From the NCBI RefSeq assembly GCF_005876985.1, contig NZ_VAHD01000001.1:310001-374000 (forward strand): a DNA stretch of 64,000 nucleotides, read 5' to 3'. Below the pieces are notes generated by a model. The model worked only from the letters and a program-made list of their open reading frames with translations, made no database searches and was not told the origin of the DNA. This stretch comes from Rhodoferax bucti (lineage in GTDB: Bacteria; Pseudomonadota; Gammaproteobacteria; Burkholderiales; Burkholderiaceae_C). Of this stretch, positions 17,738 to 25,446 are shown piece after piece. Position 1 is the stretch's first letter, and each line of letters begins with the position of its first letter. A program made the translations under genes and the position numbers.

Positions 17738-18894
17738 GCGGCTAGCACCTTTTGCAGCGCGGCTACAACCTGGTCTTGCTGGCTATCGCTAAGCGTTTGG
17801 TACATTGGCAGGCTGATGGCCTCGGAGTAATACTGCTCGGACTGCGGGTAATCGCCCACATTAAAACCCATACGCTGGTAGTGCGGCTGGGTGTGCACAG
17901 GAATGTAGTGCAGGTTGACGCCAATGCCCTGCTCGCGGAGCGCTTCAAACACCTGGCGGTGGGTTTTGTTGATTTTGACCAGCTGCAGGCGTACCACGTA
18001 CAGGTGCAAACCAGAATAACTGTCGGGGTGCTGCCAAGGTGTGGTCACGGGCAAAGCTGCCAGCAATTGGTCGTAGCGCTGGGCCAGCTGGTCGCGACGG
18101 GCCACGAAGGCATCCAACCGCTGCATTTGGCTCACGCCCAAGGCTGCCTGCAGCTCGGTCATGCGGTAGTTGTAGCCCAGGCCAATTTGCTGGTAATACC
18201 AAGGGCCGTCTGGCGCGTGGGTCATTTGCGCGGTGTCACGGGTAATGCCGTGACTGCGCAGCAAGGCCATTTGGGCCGCCAACTCGTCATTGTTCGTCAG
18301 GGCCATACCGCCTTCAGCGGTGGTGATGATCTTCACGGGGTGAAAGCTGAACACCGTAATGTCGCTGTACTGGCTATTGCCAATGAACTCGCCTTTGTAT
18401 TTACCCCCAATGGCGTGTGAGGCATCTTCAATGATTTTGAAACCGTACTTTTGCCCCAGCGCGTGGATGGCCGCCATGTCGCATGGCTGACCACACAAAT
18501 GCACCGCCACCACCACTTTGGGCAGCTTGCCCGCTTGTTCTGCGGCAACCAGCTTGGCTTCCAAAGCTTTGGGGCACAGGTTGTAGGTGCGGGGGTCTAT
18601 GTCCACAAAGTCCACCTGTGCGCCGCAATACAGGCCGCAGTTGGCCGAGGCCACAAATGTGACGGGGGTGGTCCAGAGCCAGTCACCGGGGCCAAGGCCA
18701 AGCGCTAGGCAGGCTATGTGCAAGGCCGAGGTGGCGCTGTTGACGGCCAGTGCGTGCTTGGCGCCCACGTGCCCGGCCACAGTTTGTTCAAACAGGGGCA
18801 CTTGGGGACCTTGCGTCAAAAAGTCTGACTGCAGCACTGCCACAACCGCATCAATGTCGGCTTGGCTAATATCCTGGCGGCCGTAGGGAATCAT
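17734..18894 (-). CDS. pseC: PseC, UDP-4-keto-sugar aminotransferase
   Basis: PseC adds an amino group at C4 of the PseB product, using pyridoxal phosphate and glutamate. The ~386-residue protein has MIPYGRQDISQADIDAVVAV at the start, HALAVNSATSALHIACLALG, VVVAVHLCGQPCDM, IIEDASHAIGGKYKGEFIG, the Schiff-base Lys in FSFHPVKIITTAEGGM and GLGYNYRMTELQAALG. The ATG at 18894 overlaps the pseB stop by one base; a TTG one codon upstream is unlikely. The IIEDASHAIGG block is characteristic of PseC among DegT-family members. Confidence 0.93.
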   Translation of the reverse strand: MIPYGRQDISQADIDAVVAVLQSDFLTQGPQVPLFEQTVAGHVGAKHALAVNSATSALHIACLALGLGPGDWLWTTPVTFVASANCGLYCGAQVDFVDIDPRTYNLCPKALEAKLVAAEQAGKLPKVVVAVHLCGQPCDMAAIHALGQKYGFKIIEDASHAIGGKYKGEFIGNSQYSDITVFSFHPVKIITTAEGGMALTNNDELAAQMALLRSHGITRDTAQMTHAPDGPWYYQQIGLGYNYRMTELQAALGVSQMQRLDAFVARRDQLAQRYDQLLAALPVTTPWQHPDSYSGLHLYVVRLQLVKINKTHRQVFEALREQGIGVNLHYIPVHTQPHYQRMGFNVGDYPQSEQYYSEAISLPMYQTLSDSQQDQVVAALQKVLAA

Positions 18895-19892
18895 CAAATG
18901 CTCCCGATTTTTTCGCGGTTGGCGTCAATCCAGGCTTGCAGGTCTGCGTCTGTCATCCATTCGGCGTTGTTGTCGCTGGCGTACACAAAGCCTTCGGGCA
19001 CTTTTTTGCCGTCTTTGATGCGCTCGGGGCTGCTGCCCCAGCCATTGATAGTGGGAAGGATTTTGAAGTGTTCAGGGTACTCAAAGGTGTAATAAGCGTC
19101 TTCGGCCCCAATCATCTGCTCGTGCAGCTTTTCGCCGGGGCGGATGCCCACCACTTCTTGTTTGCACTCTGGGGCGACCAAGCGTGCGAGGTCAGTCACT
19201 TTCATGGACGGGATTTTTTTGACATAAATCTCGCCGCCCACCATGTCCTCAAAAGCGTGCCAGACCAGTTCGACACCTTGCTCCAAAGAGATCATGAAAC
19301 GCGTCATGCGCTCGTCGGTAATAGGCAGTACACCCTTGTCGCGAATGGACAAGAAGAACGGAATGACCGAGCCGCGCGAGCCCATGACATTGCCATAGCG
19401 CACCACCGAAAATTTGGTGCCATGCTCGCCTGAATAGGCATTGCCGGCCACAAACAATTTGTCAGACGTGAGCTTGGTAGCGCCATACAGGTTTATAGGG
19501 CTGCTGGCCTTGTCGGTGGAAAGGGCGACCACGCCTTTGACGCCTTTATCGATACAGGCGTCTATGAGGTTCATTGCACCGTTGACGTTAGTTTTGATGC
19601 ACTCAAAAGGGTTGTACTCGGCAGTGGGAACAATTTTGGTGGCAGCTGCGTGCACCACGTAGTCCACGCCATCTAGCGCACGATACAACCGATCTTTGTC
19701 TCGTACATCGCCAATAAAGAAGCGCACCCTTTTGTCGCCATCAAACTTCTTAGCCATGTCCCATTGCTTCATCTCATCACGAGAAAAAATGATAATTTTT
19801 TTGGGGTTGTACTGAGCTAAGGTCAGCGGAACAAAGGTGTTACCAAAAGAACCTGTACCGCCCGTTATTAGTATCGTAGAGTTTTTAAGCAT
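18894..19892 (-). CDS. pseB: PseB, UDP-GlcNAc 4,6-dehydratase (inverting)
   Basis: PseB converts UDP-GlcNAc to UDP-2-acetamido-2,6-dideoxy-arabino-hexos-4-ulose, the first step of pseudaminic acid synthesis. The 332-residue SDR has LITGGTGSFGN at residues 8-18, HAAATKIVPTAEYNPFEC, STDKASSPINLYGATK with Tyr and Lys, and RYGNVMGSRGSVIPFF. It lacks membrane segments, unlike the WbpM-type enzyme at 1.3-3.3 kb, so the locus has two different UDP-GlcNAc dehydratases feeding two branches. It starts 23 bases after gmd ends. Confidence 0.94.
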   Translation of the reverse strand: MLKNSTILITGGTGSFGNTFVPLTLAQYNPKKIIIFSRDEMKQWDMAKKFDGDKRVRFFIGDVRDKDRLYRALDGVDYVVHAAATKIVPTAEYNPFECIKTNVNGAMNLIDACIDKGVKGVVALSTDKASSPINLYGATKLTSDKLFVAGNAYSGEHGTKFSVVRYGNVMGSRGSVIPFFLSIRDKGVLPITDERMTRFMISLEQGVELVWHAFEDMVGGEIYVKKIPSMKVTDLARLVAPECKQEVVGIRPGEKLHEQMIGAEDAYYTFEYPEHFKILPTINGWGSSPERIKDGKKVPEGFVYASDNNAEWMTDADLQAWIDANREKIGSI

Positions 19893-19914
19893 ATTGATAT
19901 CTCAATAAATTCAG

Positions 19915-21042
19915 TTATTCGATACTAACTGCCATGTCGTAGCCATGCTTCTTTAGCAAAGCATGTTTTTTGGCCTGTTCCAGATCGTTTGCAACCATCT
20001 CCGAACACATCGACTGCACGGAAATTTCGGGTATCCAGCCAAGCTTTTGCTTGGCCTTTGTTGGGTCGCCCAGCAGCGTCTCTACTTCAGTTGGACGGAA
20101 ATAACGCGAGTCAATCTTGACGACGACATCTCCCACTTTGAGTGCGGGAGCTTTGGAGCCTTCGATTTTTTCAACAACAGCTATTTCGTTCACCCCTTGA
20201 CCCTCAAAGCGCAGAGTGATGCCCAGTTCGGCCGCGCTCCACATGATGAACTGCCGCACACTGAATTGCACGCCCGTGGCAATAACGAAGTCTTCTGGTT
20301 GATCTTGTTGCAGCATCATCCACTGCATGCGCACGTAGTCCTTGGCGTGCCCCCAATCGCGCAAGGCGTCCATATTGCCCATGTAAAGGCAACTTTCCAG
20401 CCCTTGCGCAATGTTGGCCAAACCACGAGTGATTTTGCGGGTGACGAAAGTCTCGCCTCGGCGCGGGCTTTCGTGGTTGAAGAGGATGCCGTTGCAGGCA
20501 TACATGCCATAGGCCTCGCGGTAGTTGACCACGATCCAGTAAGCGTACAGCTTGGCCACTGCGTAGGGACTGCGAGGGTAGAAAGGGGTTGTTTCCTTTT
20601 GAGGTATCTCTTGCACCAAGCCATAGAGTTCGCTGGTGCTGGCTTGATAAAAACGGGTTTTCTTTTCCAGCCCCAGGATGCGGATAGCTTCCAGAATGCG
20701 CAGGGTGCCTACGGCGTCCACATCGGCTGTGTATTCCGGGCTTTCAAAGCTCACCGCCACATGACTCATGGCGCCCAGGTTGTAGATTTCGTCGGGCTGC
20801 GTTTCTTGGATGATGCGCACCAGGTTGCTGGTGTCGCTCAGGTCACCGTAGTGCAGCTTGAAACAGGCATTGTCGATGTGGGGGTCTTGGTAGATGTGGT
20901 CAATGCGCTGGGTATTGAGCAGGCTGCCGCGGCGTTTGATTCCGTGGACCATGTAGCCTTTTTCCAATAAAAATTCGGCGAGGTATGAGCCGTCTTGGCC
21001 GGTGATGCCGGTGATAAGGGCAACTTTAGGTTGCGATGTCAT
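19915..21042 (-). CDS. gmd: GDP-mannose 4,6-dehydratase
   Basis: Gmd converts GDP-D-mannose to GDP-4-keto-6-deoxy-D-mannose, the branch point to GDP-fucose, GDP-rhamnose and GDP-perosamine. The protein (375 residues from the ATG at 21042, behind a GAAGGAAG ribosome site) has [65 protein letters not shown] with Tyr and Lys, and [17 protein letters not shown]. The gene is intact and follows fcl. It feeds both Fcl here and probably the perosamine-synthase-like aminotransferase at 7.6-8.7 kb. Confidence 0.95.
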   Translation of the reverse strand: MTSQPKVALITGITGQDGSYLAEFLLEKGYMVHGIKRRGSLLNTQRIDHIYQDPHIDNACFKLHYGDLSDTSNLVRIIQETQPDEIYNLGAMSHVAVSFESPEYTADVDAVGTLRILEAIRILGLEKKTRFYQASTSELYGLVQEIPQKETTPFYPRSPYAVAKLYAYWIVVNYREAYGMYACNGILFNHESPRRGETFVTRKITRGLANIAQGLESCLYMGNMDALRDWGHAKDYVRMQWMMLQQDQPEDFVIATGVQFSVRQFIMWSAAELGITLRFEGQGVNEIAVVEKIEGSKAPALKVGDVVVKIDSRYFRPTEVETLLGDPTKAKQKLGWIPEISVQSMCSEMVANDLEQAKKHALLKKHGYDMAVSIE

Positions 21043-21052
21043 TTTTCTTCCT

Positions 21053-22030
21053 TCAAGGCCGTTGGGCATGGTTCTTTAGAAAATCTTCATAGGCCAGCTC
21101 AAGCCCATTCTTGAGTGACACTTGTGCTACCCAACCAAGAGCATTAATGCGGGAGCTGTCCATCAGCTTGCGAAGAGTACCATCTGGCTTGCTGGTGTCG
21201 AATGTGACTGCACCTTGGTAGCCGACAGTCTTGCCGATGGCCTCGGCCACATCTCGGATGGTGAGGTCGTAACCACAGCCTACGTTGATATGGCTGAGTA
21301 TGGCTTGCGTGTGTTGGTCGTAGGTGGCCTTGGGCAGGTTCATGACATGCACGCTGGCGGCAGCCATGTCGTCCACATATAGGAATTCGCGCTTGGGTGT
21401 GCCGGTGCCCCAAATAGCCACGCTGGGCGCGTTATTGACCTTGGCTTCATAAAAGCGACGAATCAACGCGGGGATGACGTGCGAGTTTTCGGGGTGGTAG
21501 TTGTCGCCCGGGCCATACAGGTTGGTGGGCATGACGCTTCGGTAGTCCACGTCATGACTTTTGCCGTATTGGCGATTATAGCTTTCGCAGAGTTTAATGC
21601 CGGCAATCTTGGCTATCGCGTAGGGCTCATTGGTAGCTTCAAGCGGGCCGGTGAGCAAGGCGTCTTCACGCATGGGCTGGGGGGCCAGCTTGGGGTAGAT
21701 ACAACTGGAGCCCAAAAACAGAAGTTTTTTCACACCATTGCGAAAGGCGGCGTCGATGATGTTGGCTTCCATCATCAGGTTTTGGTAGATGAATTCGGCC
21801 GGGTAGGTGTTGTTGGCATGGATGCCCCCCACCTTGGCTGCGGCCAGATAGACTTGGGCGGGCTTTTCTGTGGCGAAGAATTCACGCACTGCGGCTTGGT
21901 CGGTCAAGTCCAGCTCGGCATGCGTGCGGGTGACGATGTGGGAATGCCCCTGCGCTTGCAGAGTGCGCACGACGGCAGAGCCCACCATTCCACGGTGGCC
22001 AGCGACGTAAATTTTGGGTGCGTTGCTCAT
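21053..22030 (-). CDS. fcl: GDP-L-fucose synthase
   Basis: Fcl (WcaG) epimerises and reduces the Gmd product to GDP-L-fucose with NADPH. The 325-residue protein has [51 protein letters not shown] and [20 protein letters not shown] with the catalytic Tyr-Lys pair, all typical of the family. Its ATG overlaps a TGA that would end manC if the manC frame were restored, which shows that the two genes were built as a coupled pair. Confidence 0.94.
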   Translation of the reverse strand: MSNAPKIYVAGHRGMVGSAVVRTLQAQGHSHIVTRTHAELDLTDQAAVREFFATEKPAQVYLAAAKVGGIHANNTYPAEFIYQNLMMEANIIDAAFRNGVKKLLFLGSSCIYPKLAPQPMREDALLTGPLEATNEPYAIAKIAGIKLCESYNRQYGKSHDVDYRSVMPTNLYGPGDNYHPENSHVIPALIRRFYEAKVNNAPSVAIWGTGTPKREFLYVDDMAAASVHVMNLPKATYDQHTQAILSHINVGCGYDLTIRDVAEAIGKTVGYQGAVTFDTSKPDGTLRKLMDSSRINALGWVAQVSLKNGLELAYEDFLKNHAQRP

Positions 22031-22087
22031 TTCTCGCTGCGTCCGTAGTTGTCTTCAAAGCGGACGATGTCGTCTTCGCCCAAGTAG

Positions 22088-23494
22088 CTACCGGACTGCA
22101 CCTCGATGATTTCGAGTGGAATGGTGCCGGGGTTGGCCAGGCGATGCCCCTCGCCCGGGGGGGATGTAGGTGGACTGGTTTTCAGTCAAAGTCAGCACTT
22201 TGCCCCCATTGGTAATCTCGGCAGTGCCCATCACTACGATCCAGTGCTCGGCTCGGTGATGGTGCTTTTGTAAACCAAGGCTGGCTTTGGGTTGGACTTG
22301 AATTCGCTTGACTTTAAAGCGGCCACCTTCGTCGATGCAGTCGTACCGCCCCCATGGACGGTGCACCTTGCGGTGCAGTGTGCGTTCCTCTCGGTTGGTA
22401 GTTTGCAGCTGAGCGACGATATGCTTGACGTCTTGGCTGCAGTTTTTGTCGGCCACCAGCACGGCGTCTGGTGTTTCCACCACGATAAGGTCTCTCACCC
22501 CCACCAGGCTGACAAGGCGACTGGTGGCGTCTGCCAGGGTGTTTTGGCTGTCGGTGGCAAGCACGTCGCCCCAGTGGGCGTTGCCTTGGTAGTCTTTGGA
22601 CAGCACATTCCAAACTGCATCCCAAGCCCCAAGATCGCTCCAACCCGCATTGAGCGGCACCATCTTGATCCGAAATTTGCTGCCAGGGCATTGCTCTATG
22701 GCTGCATAGTCAACCGACTCTGATGGAATGGCGACAAACTCGGATTTGCCAGGGCGCACAAATTGCGCCTCGGCACTGCGTTTTGACCAAGCCGCCTTCG
22801 TGGCCCCCAGGATATCTGGGCGGAACTCGGCAAGAGCATTAAGCCAAACAGATGCCCTGAGCACAAACATCCCCGCGTTCCAGAAATACCCACCCTCTGC
22901 CAAATAGGCTTGTGCGGTTGCCACATCGGATTTTTCAACAAACCGTTGAACCGTGAGCACTTTTCCCGCAGAACCGCCCCGATTGCACTGAATGTAGCCG
23001 TAGCCTGTTTCGGGCCTGTCGGGGGTCACACCCAGAATGACGATGCTGCCACGGGCTGCTTCTTGAATGGCTTTCTGCGTGGCTTCGGTGAATGCGGCTT
23101 GATCCGTCACCGCTTGATCGGCGGGAGTCACTACCAGGACAGGATCTTTGCCACCTTCGACTGAAGCCAAGGCAGCAAGCGTGAGGGCCGGTGCGGTGTT
23201 CCGCCTCACCGGCTCCAACAAAGCACTGCCCAGCTCGATACCGATCTCTCGCAACTGCTCAGAGGCCAGAAACCGATGATCCTCCCCCGTGACGATGAGC
23301 GGTGCGGTCACTTGAATGTCGGTGTTGCCCAAACCGGCCAAGCGTTGAGCGGCCTGTTGAAACAGGCTCTCGTTCCCTGTTAAGTACAAGAACTGCTTAG
23401 GGAAGCCCGTTCTTAATAAGGGCCAAAGCCTTGTGCCTGAACCACCACATAGGATGACAGGCGTTGCCTCATAAGGTTTTTGAGATTCAGTCAT
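22088..23494 (-). CDS. manC: Mannose-1-P guanylyltransferase/mannose-6-P isomerase, frameshifted near the 3' end
   Basis: ManC (AlgA/XanB type) joins a GDP-mannose pyrophosphorylase and a C-terminal cupin phosphomannose isomerase. The frame has [20 protein letters not shown] near residue 13, [29 protein letters not shown] and the isomerase strip [15 protein letters not shown]. At 22157-22163 the coding strand has seven Cs; reading then runs to an early stop at 22088 with a nonsense tail. With six Cs the frame would continue [20 protein letters not shown] and end in a TGA at 22027-22029 overlapping the fcl ATG. The loss removes the last ~40 residues, including the His of [10 protein letters not shown], a likely metal ligand of the isomerase. 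The pyrophosphorylase domain is untouched. No phosphomannomutase gene is in the window. Confidence 0.9.
   Translation of the reverse strand: MTESQKPYEATPVILCGGSGTRLWPLLRTGFPKQFLYLTGNESLFQQAAQRLAGLGNTDIQVTAPLIVTGEDHRFLASEQLREIGIELGSALLEPVRRNTAPALTLAALASVEGGKDPVLVVTPADQAVTDQAAFTEATQKAIQEAARGSIVILGVTPDRPETGYGYIQCNRGGSAGKVLTVQRFVEKSDVATAQAYLAEGGYFWNAGMFVLRASVWLNALAEFRPDILGATKAAWSKRSAEAQFVRPGKSEFVAIPSESVDYAAIEQCPGSKFRIKMVPLNAGWSDLGAWDAVWNVLSKDYQGNAHWGDVLATDSQNTLADATSRLVSLVGVRDLIVVETPDAVLVADKNCSQDVKHIVAQLQTTNREERTLHRKVHRPWGRYDCIDEGGRFKVKRIQVQPKASLGLQKHHHRAEHWIVVMGTAEITNGGKVLTLTENQSTYIPPGRGASPGQPRHHSTRNHRGAVR
22157..22163. repeat. G7/C7 homopolymer causing the manC frameshift
   Basis: Seven Gs on the plus strand (seven Cs on the coding strand) are flanked by three Cs on the left, which read GGG on the coding strand. 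Removing one base restores a conserved C-terminus and the four-base overlap with fcl, so the present length is a +1 state of the tract. Confidence 0.88.
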
Positions 23495-23796
23495 TGTCGA
23501 TATCGGCTTTCAACTGCTCTATTTCTCACTGAAGCGCCTCGCATTCAACTGTTTTTCTTTTTAAAAATTCAGCGGTGAATTTTGACTTTTCTGCAATGCC
23601 TCCCGGTGTCAGTAAATAGGCATGGCGCAATTTGTGTTGGCCATGACTGAAGTTCTGCACCTTGATCCAGCTCTTTTCCGCCAAAGCCGATGCTAAGCTC
23701 CTTGACAAAAATACGCTGGCTGAGATCAGGGTTTTGATGCAGACGGCACAGGAGTTCGAACTGGATTTCCTCTTGGAAACCAGCGAGTCGTTGCAC
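23487..23796 (-). pseudogene. EPS-associated MarR-family regulator, broken
   Basis: Two frames together match the small EPS-associated MarR-type winged-helix regulators. The first (from about 23796) reads FQEEIQFELLCRLHQNPDLS then QRIFVKELSIGFGGK. A second, shifted frame reads SWIKVQNFSHGQHKLRHAYL, LTPGGIAEKSKFTAEFLKRK and CEALQ, then an in-frame TGA, then [12 protein letters not shown] and a TGA overlapping the manC start. The missing stretch corresponds to the end of the recognition helix region, so an internal deletion plus frameshift and one nonsense codon are needed to explain it. Family recognition is from memory of these regulators, which usually head exopolysaccharide operons. Confidence 0.78.
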
Positions 23797-23835
23797 GGGG
23801 AATATGAGGCTCAAGTCGACACCGAGTAGGTTTAG

Positions 23836-23848
23836 ACACGCTACTGCA
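23836..23848 (-). promoter_or_regulatory. ops-like element in the polysaccharide operon leader
   Basis: On the minus strand the sequence TGCAGTAGCGTGT matches 10 of 13 positions of the Enterobacterial ops element (GGCGGTAGCGTGC), including the core GTAGCGTG. It lies in the transcribed direction about 190 bases after the rfaH-like gene and about 340 bases before manC, where RfaH recruitment would be expected. It also overlaps the base of a strong hairpin. The 12-base string AGTAGCGTGTCT occurs once more at 37154-37165 in an unrelated intergenic region, so chance similarity is possible. Confidence 0.5.
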
Positions 23849-23875
23849 GTGCTGCTTCAGCAGCAGCACTGCAGT
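23843..23875. other. 14-bp perfect hairpin in the polysaccharide leader
   Basis: The arms ACTGCAGTGCTGCT (23843-23856) and AGCAGCACTGCAGT (23862-23875) are perfect reverse complements around a five-base loop. No T run follows on either strand, so it does not look like an intrinsic terminator. On the transcribed minus strand it is followed directly by the ops-like core, an arrangement that could favour pausing. Confidence 0.75.
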
Positions 23876-23910
23876 CAGGGGTAAAGTGGATCAAAGGATC
23901 CTAGCAAGAC

Positions 23911-23937
23911 AGCGGTATGGCTGTAGCGCCATACGCT
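23911..23937. other. Second leader hairpin
   Basis: AGCGGTATGGC (23911-23921) pairs with GCCATACGCT (23928-23937) with a single bulged G and a six-base loop. It stands between the end of the rfaH-like gene and the larger hairpin. No terminator-like T run is present. Confidence 0.5.
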
Positions 23938-24038
23938 CGTTCATCAAACTTATCAAGTATCTCACATCCACGTAACCTTAAGAAGAGTTTTCGATGAATT
24001 TGCTTGGTGATGCTGTTTATTTGTCGCCCAAAATTAGA

Positions 24039-24536
24039 TTACACGACTTTCTGCAAGCTGGCTGCATCCACTTTCATGACCACCGGCTTGCCCATCAGCT
24101 CAATCAGCACCATGACCCGACGGTCACCATCGGCCATTTGGTAGACCCCTTCGATGCCGGCAAAGGCCCCGTCGGTCAACCTGACCTGTTCACCCGAGGT
24201 GAAAAACGGCTCGGGATTCGCTTGCACAGCGGCCTCTGTTGCCCGCAAGCAATCGATCAGGCCATCGTGCACCTTGGCGGGATTCACCCCAAACCGCACC
24301 AACCGACTAACGCCCTTGGTGGAACGAATCGGGGTCCAGCTTTGATCGGTATGGCCTTGACCCAGGCGGATAAACAGATAGCGCGGAAACAAGGGTTCGT
24401 CGGCGATGGCCACACCACTTTGCAGCAACTTTTCTTTAGGGAGGGTCGGGACGTAACACTCATACCCCTGCCGCACAAGGTTTTCTTGCGCACTTTTTTC
24501 CTGTCTTGGTTTGGTGTGAACAAGGTACCAATGCAT
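24039..24536 (-). CDS. rfaH: RfaH-like transcription antiterminator (NusG paralogue)
   Basis: The 165-residue protein has the NusG N-terminal domain (MHWYLVHTKPRQEKSAQENL, YECYVPTLP, FPRYLFIRLG, the last typical of RfaH) and a C-terminal KOW region (FTSGEQVRLTDGAFAGIEGV). Its length is close to that of RfaH. Specialised NusG paralogues bind RNA polymerase paused at ops sites and suppress polarity in long surface-polysaccharide operons. Here the gene is the first of the minus-strand series and sits directly upstream of a leader with an ops-like element and a >20 kb operon, so it probably acts on that operon. A GGGAG ribosome site precedes the ATG. Confidence 0.88.
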   Translation of the reverse strand: MHWYLVHTKPRQEKSAQENLVRQGYECYVPTLPKEKLLQSGVAIADEPLFPRYLFIRLGQGHTDQSWTPIRSTKGVSRLVRFGVNPAKVHDGLIDCLRATEAAVQANPEPFFTSGEQVRLTDGAFAGIEGVYQMADGDRRVMVLIELMGKPVVMKVDAASLQKVV

Positions 24537-25446
24537 CGCTGCTCCCGGAGATTGTTTTTATTAGGGAAATTTTACTCCCCCTTCATAGGGGTATCGACCA
24601 TGCTTGATGCATGTGATTTTGGTCCTTCAGCGGGTTTTGCCCGTCAGCTCCTACTGCTGTTGGACTGCCTCTTCCGTGCTGACGGTGTTCGCCGCCAGTT
24701 CAACCTGCTCGAGGATTTCTGACTCATGCCGGAACATAAAGCTCTTGACAGCCTCGTCGCCGACCAGTTTAGTCATACAGTCCGTCGTCGCAACCAAATT
24801 CAGCAAGTCCGAGCCGTAGTTTTTGTTCGGCGTCTTTGTATTGGATTTGGACCTGGCTCATTTCCTTTTCAAGCATAACGATTTACTCGATGGAGGCCTT
24901 TTTGTTGTCTTTTTCGGTGAGTTTGAAATCGGTGCGCTGTTCGGGGGTGTGGCTTTGCGCTAGTGCCCTGATCAACACTGTGCAAAAGATAGCCTCGCAC
25001 TATCTCAAGCTGGCCGCCGCGCATCGGACTGGATACTAATCCTCGCCATCTAACACTGGTTCAACCAAGCTGACTTAGCCTGTGAGGAAGCCCTGTACTA
25101 CAGCGTTAACCTAAGCCACTTCGTGAGGCAAGTAGAGAATGTGCCCAGCATAATCAAGCTTCTAGGAGAATTTACCAAGTTGCGCTACCGCGGCCAGCAA
25201 TAAGACGCCACGCGGGAGTTCAAGGTCTTGACGCTGGCCAACATCTATATCAACCGGGGACGTCTAATGGGACACGTGCGCCCGTGAGGGGCGGATGTTG
25301 GCCGTAAGGCCTGCAACACCGCCCGACGAGGCAAAATTAAGATTCAAAATCCACCGATTACCGTGCTTCCTACCACTCGCAGTCGCCAGCAGCTACTTAT
25401 TCAGCGTTGCTTTCGCTGCTTCTTGCAACTTGGCAACAGCATCCTA
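24537..25446. other. Decayed intergenic region without intact genes
   Basis: About 0.9 kb between the rfaH-like gene and the acyl-CoA reductase gene has no convincing intact gene. It holds the IS5-family relic at 25054-25287 and a short decayed minus-strand frame around 24651-24810 that reads MTKLVGDEAVKSFMFRHESE and ILEQVELAANTVSTEEAVQQ before a stop, which I cannot assign. The region marks the right border of the polysaccharide locus. Confidence 0.6.
25054..25287 (+). pseudogene. IS5-family transposase relic
   Basis: The frame reads HWFNQADLACEEALYYSVNL, similar to the N-terminal part of IS5-type transposases (family-typical 'WYGLSDPAMEDALY'). It then jumps to KLLGEFTKLRYRGQQ, a TAA at 25201, and FKVLTLANIYINRGRLMG, which match the C-terminal strip 'FGYTKVRYRG...LFALANLWMARR'. 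The catalytic middle is missing and a stop lies within the C-terminal part, so this is a deletion relic. Terminal repeats were not found. Confidence 0.65.

Noticed and set aside
23843..23875. Terminator between the rfaH-like gene and the polysaccharide operon
   Set aside because: The hairpin is strong, but neither strand has a T run after it, so intrinsic termination is not supported.
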